Made by a program: the position numbers and the translations under genes | The notes under the pieces: model-generated | Seen by the model: the letters and a program-made list of their open reading frames with translations, nothing else | Told to the model about the DNA's origin: nothing | Databases searched by the model: none | In this document: piece by piece, positions 45,731 to 55,835 of the stretch | Layout: every line of letters begins with the position of its first letter | Numbering within the stretch: the stretch's first letter is position 1 | Assembly (NCBI RefSeq): GCF_013342985.1 | Contig: NZ_CP054490.1 | Span: 124,001-188,000, forward strand | DNA from: Candidatus Ruthia endofausta | Lineage (GTDB): Bacteria; Pseudomonadota; Gammaproteobacteria; PS1; Pseudothioglobaceae | DNA: 64,000 nucleotides | Direction: 5' to 3'

Positions 45731-47515
45731 ATGCCGTTTGTTAATGCAAATTTTAAAGATGATTTACCTAATCGTGTAGATATTGTTGATATAATTAATC
45801 GGCGTGTGCCACTTAAGAAGGCAGGTAAAGATTACAAAGCATGTTGTCCATTTCATCATGAAAAAACCCCATCGTTTAGCGTTTCAGTTGAAAAGCAAAT
45901 GTATAAATGTTTTGGTTGTGGCGAAGGTGGCGGTGTAATTAACTTTGTTATGAAGTTTGACAACCTAGGCTTGGTTGAGGCGATAGAGACCATTGCTGGC
46001 GGATCAGGCATCAGCGTGGTGTATGATGAGAATGTCAAACCTGTAGATTCAAGATTAACTCGTTATCGAGACCTAATGCAACGAGTTGGTCAGTTTTATA
46101 TTCAGCAATTAAAGCAATCTCCTGCAAAAGACAAAGCGGTTAATTATGCTAAAAATAGAGGTATTAGTGGTGAAATTGCTAAGCGTTTTGAGTTGGGTTT
46201 TGCACCACCTAGTAGTAATTTACTATCTGAATTTGAACAAAGTGATCAAAATATTGCTGATTTAAAGGCGATGGGATTGCTAAGTGATGATCAATACCGC
46301 TCAGGGCAATATTACGATTTTTTTAAATATCGTCTTATGTTTCCCATTCATAATGCCAAAGGCAATATTATTGCTTTTGGTGGTCGAGCGTTTGGTAAAA
46401 ATACCAAGGCAAAATATTTAAATTCACCTGAAACGCCTATTTTTTCAAAATCAAAAGAGCTTTATGGCTTGTATCAAGCGCGTAAATATTCACGCTCGAT
46501 TGATTATATTTTGGTAGTAGAAGGTTATATGGATGTGGTTGCCCTTCATCAAGCAGGTATATCACAAGTGGTTGCTGCGTTAGGTACGGCAACTACGATA
46601 GAGCATTTAAATATTTTATCGCGCACAACAAACATCATCATTTTTTGTTTTGATGGCGATAAGGCAGGAAAGAAAGCCGCTTGGCGGGCGTTAAATACCA
46701 CTTTGTCAGTGATTAAAGCAGGCATGATTGTTAAATTTTTATTTTTGCCAGATGGGGAAGATCCAGACACTTTGGTTAAAAAAGAATCAAGCAAAGTGTT
46801 TGTAAAACGTATTGACAATGCACAACCCTTGAGTAAATTTTTATTTAGCCATATCAAGGCAAAGGTGGACTTTGACACAATTGAAGGCAAAACCCTATTT
46901 TTAGAAAAAGTATCAACATTACTAGGGAAAATAAATTATGAAACTTACCAACAACAGTTGCTAGAAGGGTTAGCAAGTGAGGTTAATCAAAGTGTTGAAC
47001 AGGTTAAATCTATATTAGAGCGACAAGATACATTCACTCAAACCAATACATTTGATATACCACAAAATTATGAAGAGCTGCCTACGCCTGATTTTTATGA
47101 TGCTAATGAAAATTATCAAGCATTAACGCCAATATCTACTAAGGGTAATAATTCATTAATTGATCAAATGATTGGTTTGCTGCTAAACCATCCTTCTATG
47201 GTTGATGAAAGGATAAAACTCAGGGTAAGAAAAATTAATGATGCAAATGTGTTGCAAGAGTTGGCTAATTCGGCTTTGTTGCAAGAAGATATTGCTTTAG
47301 AGGATATGATAAAGCCATTTCCTCAGAAAAAACAACAATTGCTTGATTTATACAATAAGAAAAAGGTATTAAAAAATTACGATTATAAGAATGAGTTTTT
47401 GGATGCTTTATTAAAGATTGAAAAAAAACAAGAAGAGAAAGATGCTTTATCAATCACAAATGAAGCAGAATATACAAAAAGTTTACAGGCAAGAAAAGGC
47501 AAACTTAAAAGCTAG
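45731..47515 (+). CDS. dnaG: DNA primase
   Basis: 594 residues. Zinc-binding CHC2 domain at 40-65 (CCPFHHEKTPSFSV, YKCFGCGEGG), the RNA polymerase basic core (ISGEIAKRFELGFAP), the Toprim motifs VVEGYMDVV and FCFDGDKAGKKA, and a C-terminal DnaB-binding helical domain. It makes RNA primers at the fork. Usually dnaG is flanked by rpsU and rpoD; here it stands between a leftward lipid A gene and a leftward ftsI, with its 3' end overlapping ftsI by 4 bases. Confidence 0.95.
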   Translation: MPFVNANFKDDLPNRVDIVDIINRRVPLKKAGKDYKACCPFHHEKTPSFSVSVEKQMYKCFGCGEGGGVINFVMKFDNLGLVEAIETIAGGSGISVVYDENVKPVDSRLTRYRDLMQRVGQFYIQQLKQSPAKDKAVNYAKNRGISGEIAKRFELGFAPPSSNLLSEFEQSDQNIADLKAMGLLSDDQYRSGQYYDFFKYRLMFPIHNAKGNIIAFGGRAFGKNTKAKYLNSPETPIFSKSKELYGLYQARKYSRSIDYILVVEGYMDVVALHQAGISQVVAALGTATTIEHLNILSRTTNIIIFCFDGDKAGKKAAWRALNTTLSVIKAGMIVKFLFLPDGEDPDTLVKKESSKVFVKRIDNAQPLSKFLFSHIKAKVDFDTIEGKTLFLEKVSTLLGKINYETYQQQLLEGLASEVNQSVEQVKSILERQDTFTQTNTFDIPQNYEELPTPDFYDANENYQALTPISTKGNNSLIDQMIGLLLNHPSMVDERIKLRVRKINDANVLQELANSALLQEDIALEDMIKPFPQKKQQLLDLYNKKKVLKNYDYKNEFLDALLKIEKKQEEKDALSITNEAEYTKSLQARKGKLKS

Positions 47516-49395
47516 TCTTTCATGCTTAATTTGATTGAAATGTCATTGGTTAAAATATGTCCCATTGCCTCTTTAAATACCATTGCTGCTGAGTTTGACC
47601 CTTCGCATTTACTGCGAAGATTAGGGTCCCAAGAGGTATAGCATTTTTTAGGATAATCAAGCCTCACTGCCATAATATATTTAGGTTTTTTAACAGGCGC
47701 AAAGCCGGTAAAGAAAGTACGCTTAGCGCCTTTTTTATTATATGAGCCATTAACCACCATCTCTGCTGTTCCTGTTTTGCCAGCCACGTTGTAGCCTTTG
47801 ATTTGTGCTCGATATCCAGACCCTTGATTTGAGGTGACTGCGCTTAATAATTGAGCAATTTTTGCAATAGATTGTTTGTTAAATACTTGAGTCGTGTCCT
47901 CATAAATACTGGTATTTTTAACCAGTTTTAATGGCGGCATCGCACCTTCATTAGCAAATACCAAATAAGCTCTAGCTAATTGCGCCAGATTAGTCTCCAT
48001 TGGACCATGACCAAATGATAAAGTGCGTTTATCACTTAATACCCATGAGCTAAAGTGTCTTAATGAACCAGAATTTTCAATGCTTGGTATAAGACCTAGT
48101 TGATGGCTAAATCCCAGCTTGTTCCAAGTATTGTACATGGCTTCTGGCTCAAGCCTTTCGGAGACATTAACAGTGCCAAGATTGTGAGATTTTTGCAATA
48201 TTTTTTTAATCGTCATTTGCTTATATTTGCCATCTGGTTTGATATGGCCAATGCGTTTTGAAACATCAATAAATTCATCTTTAGTGGCTGTTATTTGATT
48301 TTTATCCAATGCCAAAAGCATAGTAAAGGGTTTCATAGTTGAACCAGGCTCTATTTTATCAGATAGTACTCTATTGCGATAATGTTCAGCATTGTAAGTG
48401 CTATTATCATTTGGATTATCAGCAGGGTAGTTCACCATGGCTAGCACTTCACCATTTGGTGCAAGAATAATGGCTGAGCCTGAATCTGCCTCATGCTTTT
48501 GAACCGATTTTTTAATGGCTTCATAAGCATGGTATTGAATGTCAGTATCAATGGTCAGTATTATATTTTGTCCTTGTTGTTTCTGAGTGATTATTTTAGA
48601 ATTGAAATACGCTTCATTGGTGTTGGCTTTAAAATTAATCAGCGTTTGTCCATTACGCCCAGCAAGGCTATTTTCAAATTCTCCCTCAATGCCAGAAGTG
48701 CCTTTTTTGTTGGCATTAACTCGACCTAATAGTGGTGCTAGCGAGGCAGATTTTGGATAGTATCTTTTTGTGTCTTGTTGTAATGCTACGCCAGCAATTT
48801 TTGCTTTTTTGCATCGTTTAACAAGGGCGTAGGTTGTTTTTGTCTTTTGTAGGTTTAAGGTGTTAAAAATGTGCTCAATGAAACTTAATTTATTAGCCAT
48901 TTTTTTATTTACACAGACTGAAATTCTCATTAATTTTAATTGCTTTAATTTATTAATAATAGGGTCGGTGAGTGTGATATTTTTCTTGATAATTAAATAT
49001 CTTGAGCCAATTTTTCGTTTTGATGCGAGCAACTTGCTGAGCGTTTGAACTTTTATATCTAGGACGCGCGCTAATTTGGGAATAAATTCGACCTGAATCA
49101 GTGTTGGGTCTAAATTAAGGCGTTTTAACAGCAAATTACTGGCAAGGATATGTCCATTTCTATCTAGGATATCACCTCGTTGGGCAATTTTTGTCTCCAA
49201 ATTAACGGCTTGATAATAAGCTCTATCTTGTATTGACAAACTTATGGTATTAGATTGTGATATAGAAGTGGTTTGATAAGCAAAAACACTAAAAAGAAAT
49301 ACAAAAAAGTACTTAACCGCACCTTGTCTGCGCCAGTAATTTTGCACCCGTCCTAGCATCAATGTTTTTGAAATGGTTGATATCTTTCCACTCAT
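47512..49395 (-). CDS. ftsI: Penicillin-binding protein 3, septal transpeptidase FtsI
   Basis: 627 residues: a membrane helix near residue 30 (YFFVFLFSVFAYQTTSIS), a pedestal domain beginning RGDILDRNGHILA, and the transpeptidase domain with SxxK (GSTMKPF), SxN (KSHNLG) and KTG (AGKTGTAE). It crosslinks peptidoglycan at the septum. It overlaps ftsL by 4 bases and is the last gene of the local division cluster; the usual next genes murE, murF and mraY do not follow, and mraY is found at the right edge of the window. Confidence 0.95.
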   Translation of the reverse strand: MSGKISTISKTLMLGRVQNYWRRQGAVKYFFVFLFSVFAYQTTSISQSNTISLSIQDRAYYQAVNLETKIAQRGDILDRNGHILASNLLLKRLNLDPTLIQVEFIPKLARVLDIKVQTLSKLLASKRKIGSRYLIIKKNITLTDPIINKLKQLKLMRISVCVNKKMANKLSFIEHIFNTLNLQKTKTTYALVKRCKKAKIAGVALQQDTKRYYPKSASLAPLLGRVNANKKGTSGIEGEFENSLAGRNGQTLINFKANTNEAYFNSKIITQKQQGQNIILTIDTDIQYHAYEAIKKSVQKHEADSGSAIILAPNGEVLAMVNYPADNPNDNSTYNAEHYRNRVLSDKIEPGSTMKPFTMLLALDKNQITATKDEFIDVSKRIGHIKPDGKYKQMTIKKILQKSHNLGTVNVSERLEPEAMYNTWNKLGFSHQLGLIPSIENSGSLRHFSSWVLSDKRTLSFGHGPMETNLAQLARAYLVFANEGAMPPLKLVKNTSIYEDTTQVFNKQSIAKIAQLLSAVTSNQGSGYRAQIKGYNVAGKTGTAEMVVNGSYNKKGAKRTFFTGFAPVKKPKYIMAVRLDYPKKCYTSWDPNLRSKCEGSNSAAMVFKEAMGHILTNDISIKLSMKD

Positions 49396-49655
49396 AGTAA
49401 CAATTCTCTTTGTCTTTTAGGTGCTTGCATTTTTAAAGCTTTTGCTTTAATTGTGCTACCACTGATTGTTTGTGATTGTTCAATTAATAATTGCTTATGC
49501 AGAGCAGTTAATTGGTGGTTTTGTGTCTCTATACGTTTTGATTGAGTATATAAAAGATACATTTGATGATGCCAAGAGATGGTTAAAATACTCAACAAAA
49601 CCAAACTTAGTATTAGTGCAACATTAAGTTTGGTTTTGTTGATATTTAAGAGCAT
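49392..49655 (-). CDS. ftsL: Cell division protein FtsL
   Basis: 87 residues: one membrane helix (LNVALILSLVLLSILTISWHH) followed by a heptad-rich periplasmic segment (RIETQNHQLTALHKQLLIEQS). FtsL with FtsB and FtsQ activates septal synthesis. The sequence is variable in the family; identification rests on topology, size and its fixed place between rsmH and ftsI, overlapping ftsI by 4 bases. Confidence 0.88.
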   Translation of the reverse strand: MLLNINKTKLNVALILSLVLLSILTISWHHQMYLLYTQSKRIETQNHQLTALHKQLLIEQSQTISGSTIKAKALKMQAPKRQRELLL

Positions 49656-49656
49656 T

Positions 49657-50580
49657 TTAATTCTTGCTTGCTACTCGTAAAATTGCACTTCGAGCACGGG
49701 CATTGCTACTAATTTCTGCCTTACTAGCAAAGTGCTTGCCCAAATCTTTTAGACAAGTTTTTTCAGTTTTATGTTCAATAATAGGCAAGCCTTTTGGTAG
49801 GGTTTTTTGTCGTGAATTTGTTTGAATAAAACGCTTAACAATACGATCTTCAATCGAGTGAAAACTAATAATAGACAGCCTGCCATGCTTGCTTAAAATA
49901 TCTTTGGATTGTTTCAATACATCTTCAAGCTGTTTAAGTTCTTGGTTGATAAAGATGCGTATGGCTTGAAAAGTTCGCGTGGCAGGGTGTTTGTTTTTTT
50001 GCCCTTTTACCACTTCACTAACAATATTGGCAAGTGCTAAAGTGGTTTCTAATGTGTGGTTTTGTTGGTATTTTTTGATTTTAGTAGCGATATGTCGTGA
50101 TTTTTTTTCATCACCAAATTGATAAATAACATTGGCAATCTCTTTCTCATTGGCCGACTTTAGCCATTGCGCGGCACTGATGCCTCTGGTTTGGTTCATA
50201 CGCATATCTAGTGGACCATCAGCCTTAAAGCTAAAACCACGTTGTGCATTATCCAACTGAGGTGATGAGACACCAAGATCCATTAAAATACCATCAATCT
50301 TACCTATTAGTCCTTGCTGAGTTATGATGCTTAGCATATTGGAGAACGCACTGTGAATAAGGGTTAGGCGATTATCAGTAAAATTTTTATGGGCGCATTC
50401 AATCGCACTAATATCTTGGTCAAAGGAGATTAATTTTCCTTGCTCGCCTAATTTATTTAGTATGCCCTGAGCATGACCACCACGACCAAAAGTTGCATCA
50501 ATATAAATACCATCAGTTTTTATATTAAGTGCATCAATTGATTCATTAAACATCACAGATTGATGGTGATTAGACATCAT
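49657..50580 (-). CDS. rsmH: 16S rRNA m4C1402 methyltransferase RsmH
   Basis: 307 residues, as usual. MraW family blocks: HHQSVMFNESIDALNI, the SAM loop YIDATFGRGGHAQGIL, ILMDLGVSSPQLDNAQRGFSF, GPLDMRMNQ, KKHPATRTFQAIRIFIN and LSIISFHSIEDRIVK. It methylates C1402 in the ribosomal P site. It overlaps mraZ by 4 bases and is followed at 1 base by ftsL. Confidence 0.96.
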   Translation of the reverse strand: MMSNHHQSVMFNESIDALNIKTDGIYIDATFGRGGHAQGILNKLGEQGKLISFDQDISAIECAHKNFTDNRLTLIHSAFSNMLSIITQQGLIGKIDGILMDLGVSSPQLDNAQRGFSFKADGPLDMRMNQTRGISAAQWLKSANEKEIANVIYQFGDEKKSRHIATKIKKYQQNHTLETTLALANIVSEVVKGQKNKHPATRTFQAIRIFINQELKQLEDVLKQSKDILSKHGRLSIISFHSIEDRIVKRFIQTNSRQKTLPKGLPIIEHKTEKTCLKDLGKHFASKAEISSNARARSAILRVASKN

Positions 50581-51029
50581 AGCAATAATTGGGCAAGTTC
50601 TATTGGGATTTGGATTTGTTTACTGAGTGTGTCAAGACTATCAAATTGTTTATGCCAAGTATTCTCATCCCACAATTCGAAATTATGCCCTTGACCACTC
50701 ATGATAATTTTCTTATCTATGTGAGCATAATGTTTAAGTGTCGAAGGAATTAGAATGCGCGCCACCCTGTCCAACTCACAATCAGTAGCATGACCAATGA
50801 GTTTGCGTTTTAGCCGTTTTGTGTGAATATTTAACGAAGGCAAAGCACTGATTTTTTCTTCCAATATTTGCCAATCTTTCAAAGGATATAACAACAAAAA
50901 TTCATCATCTGGATGAATACTCAGCACCATCTTGCCTGAATAAATTTCATTAATTTGCGCTTGGTGGTGCGTTGGTATTTTTACCCTTCCCTTGGTGTCA
51001 ACGCTTAAATTGTGCACCCCTCTAAACAT
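50577..51029 (-). CDS. mraZ: Transcriptional regulator MraZ
   Basis: 150 residues: two AbrB-like swapped-hairpin halves, each with the DXXXR pattern (VDTKGRVKIPTHH and LDRVARILIPSTL). MraZ forms a ring and represses its own operon by binding short direct repeats in the promoter; such repeats are present at 51258-51284. It is the second gene of the unit, after a small membrane protein that it overlaps by one base (TAATG). Confidence 0.94.
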   Translation of the reverse strand: MFRGVHNLSVDTKGRVKIPTHHQAQINEIYSGKMVLSIHPDDEFLLLYPLKDWQILEEKISALPSLNIHTKRLKRKLIGHATDCELDRVARILIPSTLKHYAHIDKKIIMSGQGHNFELWDENTWHKQFDSLDTLSKQIQIPIELAQLLL

Positions 51030-51214
51030 TAGCGATGTTGTTGATATTTTTGCATATAAGCCATGACACCTAATATTAAAGCCACAATAGTGATAATTAA
51101 GAATGATTTGGTATTGTTTATTTGGTTTTGTTGTACGCCTATCAGAGCTAAAACATTTAGAGAAAATGCAGATAGAAACACACTAAGCACAAATTTCAAT
51201 TTAATTTTTTTCAC
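51029..51214 (-). CDS. Small membrane protein between the MraZ operator and mraZ
   Basis: 61 residues from the GTG at 51214, which has AAAAGAG upstream; the earlier GTG at 51271 lies inside the MraZ operator and before the likely transcription start, so I reject it. Two hydrophobic helices (FVLSVFLSAFSLNVLALIG and SFLIITIVALILGVMAY) are joined by a short polar turn (QQNQINNTK). The stop shares a base with the mraZ ATG (TAATG), so the two are coupled. I do not recognise a family. The place suggests a cell envelope role under MraZ control. Confidence 0.6.
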   Translation of the reverse strand: MKKIKLKFVLSVFLSAFSLNVLALIGVQQNQINNTKSFLIITIVALILGVMAYMQKYQQHR

Positions 51215-51249
51215 GCAAATATCTCTTTTAAATTTAACTTTTAAGAAAA

Positions 51250-51284
51250 ATTTTATACCACTTTTAGACACTTTAATCCACTTT
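51250..51284 (-). promoter_or_regulatory. MraZ operator and promoter of the division cluster
   Basis: On the minus strand three direct repeats of the form AAAGTG(G/T)NNN follow one another at exactly 10-base steps: 51284-51278, 51274-51268 and 51264-51258. This is the known MraZ box layout. TATAAA, a good -10 element, begins right after the third repeat (51257-51250). Bound MraZ would cover the promoter. Confidence 0.85.
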
Positions 51285-51586
51285 TATTTAAAACAATTTA
51301 AAAGAATCTGGCTTTTATAGTAAAAAAGTTGTTAACGATAGTTTTGGTTTTTTTATCTAAGTGAAAAGTTTAGAAATTTATTCTTTTCTTAAATCAGTGT
51401 GATTGTGTTGTTTTGCTATTGATGTAATAGAAAATATTTCACACCTTCCAAAATTATACTAACTAACCACCTATGACTAATGACGTTTATTAAAGGTATG
51501 CCTGTAATGCTTGAGGTAACAAATAAGTTAAGCCCTACAGGGTGGGGTTTAGCATGCCAATTTCTATATTAACAACCGTAATAATA
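51285..51586. other. Intergenic stretch between the division cluster promoter and the decayed TRAP genes
   Basis: About 300 AT-rich bases without a readable gene. A short hairpin (TAAGCCC/GGGTTTA) lies at 51529-51551 and could be an old terminator of the TRAP unit. Nothing else is supported. Confidence 0.5.
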
Positions 51587-52174
51587 CTAAGCTCTATTGC
51601 GATTGGAAACAAGATGGACACCATGATTGAGTACTGCTTCTGCAATTTCATGAGGAACGCGCTTGTTAGTTAATACAAAAACAAATAGTATGGTATTTGC
51701 AATAATGAACATCAACATAATTGAAGTTTTTGCTGAGTCTGTAATGACCCAAGAAATGTCTTTTATTTTTATATCTTTATAAACAAAAACGCCCAAGATA
51801 AAGGCATATACTACCGCCACTTCAGTGGGTGTAAATATACCACCATAATAATTGAGGGCGGAATTAAGATGCTCAATGGTGTCAGAAGAACTAATCACGT
51901 TTGCAGCATAAGATTGCGGGTAACCTTCTTTAATCCAGCCAATACTATCAATCGCAAAGTCAACCAAGCGTTGTGCCGCGCCACCTTTTGACAAAAAGGA
52001 GGACGCTAATATAAAAAACGGAATGGCCATTAAAGTATAGTGCCCCATTGAGCCAAATATATGCCCAGCAAGAGAGGCTAGAGATTCATCTCCAAATAAT
52101 AAAATCGCACTAACGCTGGATAAATCTAGGGAAAAAGCCACAGACACGCCTAATGCCATTAGACCAAAAAGCAT
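51587..52174 (-). pseudogene. dctM: Decayed TRAP transporter large permease (DctM)
   Basis: Open for 195 codons, against about 430 in the intact family. The N-terminal half (FGLMALGVSVAFSLDLSSV, MAIPFFILASSFLSKGGAAQRLVDFA) is followed by a jump to the middle (SSSDTIEHLNS, GGIFTPTEVAVVYAFILGVFVYKD), and the C-terminal half is missing. Deleted parts and a changed end make it non-functional. It belongs to a leftward dctP-dctQ-dctM unit, all broken. Confidence 0.82.
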
Positions 52175-52226
52175 GAAAAATAAGACAAAAAATTACCATT
52201 ATTTTTTTAACTACTCTTGGTAATCA

Positions 52227-52712
52227 TTAGTATATGAGCAGGATTTTGTCTTTAATAACATCAATCATAACTTCCACAAGCCGATAAAACATCAGTGCAA
52301 AATTAAGAGGTAAGATGATTTTTGCTTGCCTTTCAAGTATTGGCAAATCTTCCATTTCAATTTCAATCTCTTTTAGCAATGAAATATATTCATAGCTATC
52401 TATGAACATAGTAATGACAAATACCATGCAAGCAGATACGGCAAAAGGTGTTATTTTTTTTCGATTTTTCTCAGAAAAAAGATTGACTACACTGTCAACA
52501 GCAATATGCGTGCCACACTTAATAACATAGGATGCGCCTAGTAAGACTAACCAAGCAAATAAATAAGTAGCGACTCCTAACGCTCAAACTGCACCTGAGT
52601 TAAATACATATCGGGCAACAACTTGTGAAAAGGTTAATAGCGTCATTGTGGCTAATAATAATGTAATCAGTCACTGCTCAAGGTGATTAAAAATTTTGGA
52701 TAATTTCATCAT
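52227..52712 (-). pseudogene. dctQ: Decayed TRAP transporter small permease (DctQ)
   Basis: From an ATG at 52712 the frame reads MKLSKIFNHLEQ, TGA, LITLLLATMTLLTFSQVVARYVF, NSGAV, TGA, then ALGVATYLFAWLVLLGASYVI, HIAVDSVVNLF and a C-terminal helix at 52227-52430. Both TGA codons replace Trp codons of the family (TGG to TGA). No shift is needed, so the gene is young as a pseudogene. Confidence 0.82.
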
Positions 52713-52754
52713 GAATGACACAATTCATTTTGCACAAACTGTCGTATCATTTTT

Positions 52755-52965
52755 TTAGTTTTTAGCATTATATTGCTGAACTACAGCGATGTAATCTTTA
52801 CCAACTTGCTTCTCAAATTTAGTCCAAACTGGTTTCATTGCCACAACCCACTGTTGTTTTTATTCAGGGGTTAGAATGTGAATATTGTTTTTGCCAGAAT
52901 CTGCAATAGTTTTCATATCTTTTATTGCAGTGTCAAGTGGAAATTGTTTGTGGGTTTGTTAAATT
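52755..52965 (-). pseudogene. dctP: Remnant of a TRAP substrate-binding protein (DctP)
   Basis: Only the last ~65 codons are left: PLDTAIKDMKTIADSG, ILTPE, a TAA, then QQWVVAMKPVWTKFEKQ, VGKDYIAVVQQYNAKN and the normal stop. This is the end of a DctP-type protein. The rest is deleted up to parC. Confidence 0.75.
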
Positions 52966-53119
52966 TAGACAGTGAAGGTGCTGCCAACTGCACACCGTTT
53001 AGTAGTAGTGCTTAAAGCACTTATCTAGATGTTATAAAAATCACCTTTAATTTTATTTTTTTACTACCAAGAGTTGAATTAAAATACAGTCTAATTTTAG
53101 TCATCTTTAGCACTATTAA

Positions 53120-55360
53120 ATGAATCAGATTAGTCTTGAACAACAAAGTGTCGCCGAGTTTAGTGAGCGTGCTTATCTTGATTATTCAATGTACGTTATT
53201 CTTGATCGCGCATTGCCTTTTGTTGGTGATGGTCTAAAGCCAGTACAAAGGCGCATTGTTTATGCGATGAGTGAACTTGGTTTGAAATCTACAGCAAAGT
53301 TTAAGAAATCAGCCCGTACGGTGGGCGATGTGCTTGGTAAATTCCATCCGCATGGTGATAGTGCTTGCTATGAGGCGATGGTGTTGATGGCACAGCCATT
53401 TTCTTATCGTTATCCATTTATTGACGGGCAAGGAAATTGGGGTGCACCAGATGATCCTAAATCATTTGCAGCGATGCGTTATACCGAAAGTAAACTTTCT
53501 TGTTATGCAGATTTATTGCTCAGTGAAATTAATCAAAGCACAGTTAATTGGGTAGATAATTTTGATGGCTCGCTTCAAGAGCCTAAAAATCTGCCTGCAC
53601 AAGTACCCAATTTGTTGCTAAATGGTACCTCGGGTATTGCTGTGGGCATGGCGACTGATGTGCCACCGCATAATTTAACCGAAGTGGTGAGTGCTTGTAT
53701 TGCACTATTGGACAAGCCATCTATGGATTTAGACAGTATCATGCAAATTATTCGAGCACCTGACTACCCCACTGATGCTGATATTGTATCTTCACCTGCA
53801 GATCTTAGGCAAATTTATGAAACAGGTCATGGGTCAGTTAAGATGCGTGCTATTTATCAAGAAGAAAAAGGCAATATTGTGATTGAAGCATTGCCTTTTC
53901 AAACTTCTGGTGCCAAGGTAATCACCCAAATTGCAGCGCAAATGCGCGCGAAAAAACTACCTTTGGTGGATGATATTCGAGATGAGTCGGATCATGAAAA
54001 CCCAACACGTATTGTTATTGTTCTACACTCTAATCGGATTGATGCGGATGCATTAATGCTACATCTATTTGCCACAACTGAGCTTGAAAAAAGCTACCGC
54101 GTTAATATGAACGTGATTGGTTTGAACGGTAAACCAAACGTTCTGCCACTCATTCCGATGCTTAAAGAATGGTCAAGTTATAGAATGCAAGTTGTGACTA
54201 ATCGTTTAACCTATCGCCTTGATAAAATTCTTGCGCGTTTGCATATTTTAGAAGGCTTACTCATTGCTTTTTTAAACATTGATGAAGTGATTGCCATTAT
54301 TCGTGAGCGCGATAAGCCTAAGCCAGTATTAATCGATCATTTCAAATTGAGTGATATTCAAGCAGAAGCAATTTTAGAGCTAAAATTGCGTCATCTTGCA
54401 AGATTAGAAGAGGTTAAAATTCAAGCTGAGCAACAAGAATTAGCATTAGAGAAAGAAGAATTAGAGCTGTTACTTTCAAGTGACTTGCGTCTTAAAACCC
54501 TGATTAAAAAAGAGCTAAAAGCCATTATTAAAGATTTTGGTGATGAGCGTAGATCTAACATTAAAAGCAATGTAAATACTGCTCAAGCCTTTAGTGAAGA
54601 TGATTTAGCACCTACTGAAAATGTCACCGTCGTACTTAGCGATAAAGGCTGGGTGCGCAGTGTTAAAGGCCATGATATTGACCCGACAACACTTAATTAT
54701 AAAGCAGGCGATGGTTATTTAACCAGTGTGAAAGGTAAAAGCAATGAACCTGCAATTTTTATTGACTCAACAGGTAGATCATATTCACTACCGGCTAATT
54801 CATTGCCTAGTGCGCGAGGGCAGGGCGAGCCATTAACAGGTAAACTAAATCCGCCTTCTTCAGAGGCGCGATTTCTCGATGTAGTGATGGGTAAGACAAG
54901 TCAAAACATTCTATTGGCTTCTGATGCAGGGTATGGTTTTATTGCCACTATTGGTGATTTGCTATCTTCAAGACAAGCAGGAAAAGCATCTCTTTCGTTA
55001 CCTAAAGGTGCACAAGTGATGAAAATTATTAATGTGAATGATTTGGACAATCAGTTTATTGCACTGGCAACAAATCGTGGGCGTTTATTGGTATTCCCAA
55101 TATCTGAATTGCCAATATTATCCAAAGGTAAAGGCAACAAGCTTATTCAAATTCCCACCAAAGATATTAAGACTAGACAAAAGCTTGTAATGAGTGTTTG
55201 TATTTTGCTAGAAACTCAACATTTAAAAGTTATTGCAGGTAAACGTCATTTAACCATCAAGTTCCAAGATTTAAGCAATTACATAAGTGCCAGAGCGCGT
55301 CGTGGTAATCTTTTGCCTAAAGGCTATCAAAACGTTTCTTCTATTGAGGTAATTGATTAA
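53120..55360 (+). CDS. parC: DNA topoisomerase IV subunit A
   Basis: 746 residues. The DNA-cleavage domain has [42 protein letters not shown] (Ser and Glu of the quinolone region are wild type) and the active Tyr in [11 protein letters not shown]. The C-terminal beta-pinwheel lacks the GyrA box, which separates ParC from GyrA. It unlinks daughter chromosomes. parE is not in the window. gyrA lies only about 2.5 kb downstream, an unusual closeness. Confidence 0.95.
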   Translation: MNQISLEQQSVAEFSERAYLDYSMYVILDRALPFVGDGLKPVQRRIVYAMSELGLKSTAKFKKSARTVGDVLGKFHPHGDSACYEAMVLMAQPFSYRYPFIDGQGNWGAPDDPKSFAAMRYTESKLSCYADLLLSEINQSTVNWVDNFDGSLQEPKNLPAQVPNLLLNGTSGIAVGMATDVPPHNLTEVVSACIALLDKPSMDLDSIMQIIRAPDYPTDADIVSSPADLRQIYETGHGSVKMRAIYQEEKGNIVIEALPFQTSGAKVITQIAAQMRAKKLPLVDDIRDESDHENPTRIVIVLHSNRIDADALMLHLFATTELEKSYRVNMNVIGLNGKPNVLPLIPMLKEWSSYRMQVVTNRLTYRLDKILARLHILEGLLIAFLNIDEVIAIIRERDKPKPVLIDHFKLSDIQAEAILELKLRHLARLEEVKIQAEQQELALEKEELELLLSSDLRLKTLIKKELKAIIKDFGDERRSNIKSNVNTAQAFSEDDLAPTENVTVVLSDKGWVRSVKGHDIDPTTLNYKAGDGYLTSVKGKSNEPAIFIDSTGRSYSLPANSLPSARGQGEPLTGKLNPPSSEARFLDVVMGKTSQNILLASDAGYGFIATIGDLLSSRQAGKASLSLPKGAQVMKIINVNDLDNQFIALATNRGRLLVFPISELPILSKGKGNKLIQIPTKDIKTRQKLVMSVCILLETQHLKVIAGKRHLTIKFQDLSNYISARARRGNLLPKGYQNVSSIEVID

Positions 55361-55461
55361 ATCAAAATATTTTAGATAAGCCAATAATCTACCCATCAAT
55401 TCAGGGTGTAATTTTTAGCAGGTCATAGGTATAATCAATGCTTTTACCAATTCTTCCGAAA

Positions 55462-55835
55462 ATGTTCGTCCTAAAAATTGTTACCGATTTCGCATCAGTC
55501 CATTCACAGGGAGTATCCAATGATTGTTCACGTCTGCATGGTCATAATTGACAAGTCGAAATGATGGTTGCTGCTAGCAAATTAAATAGTAATGGTATTG
55601 CTGTTGATTTTCGAGAAATTAAAAAACAAACTAACTTTGTTGTAAAGCTTCTAGATCATCAATATTTGAATGAGATAGTGCCTTTTGATAAACTAATCCT
55701 ACTGCAGAAAATATTGCCAAGTATTTTTTTGATGAAATGGATCAACTAATTAATATTAATGATATCAAGGTTAAGGAAGTGACTATTTGGGAAACACCTA
55801 GAGCATCTGTAACTTATTTCCAAGGAGACTTATGA
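55462..55835 (+). pseudogene. queD: Decayed 6-carboxytetrahydropterin synthase (QueD)
   Basis: The frame starts MFVLKIVTDFASVHS and shows the zinc/active-site motif CSRLHGHN, followed by TGA where Trp is expected (HGHNWQV). It continues MMVAASKLNSNGIAVDFREIKK, LLDHQYLNEIVPFDK; a one-base loss shifts the frame, and NPTAENIAKYFFDEM and VTIWETPRASVTY follow to the end. The enzyme makes the queuosine precursor. One stop and one shift mark it as recently lost. Its end overlaps folE2. Confidence 0.88.

Noticed and set aside
51215-51271. Start of the small membrane protein at the GTG at 51271
   Set aside because: This GTG lies within the MraZ repeats and upstream of the -10 element, so it is most likely not transcribed.
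52227-55835. TGA codons at tryptophan positions in dctQ and queD, suggesting TGA read as Trp
   Set aside because: Intact genes in the window end with TGA (for example the ABC exporter at 7470-7472, ccmF at 25529-25531, the CBS gene at 37593-37595) and use TGG for Trp. prfB is also present. The TGA codons are ordinary G-to-A lesions in dead genes.
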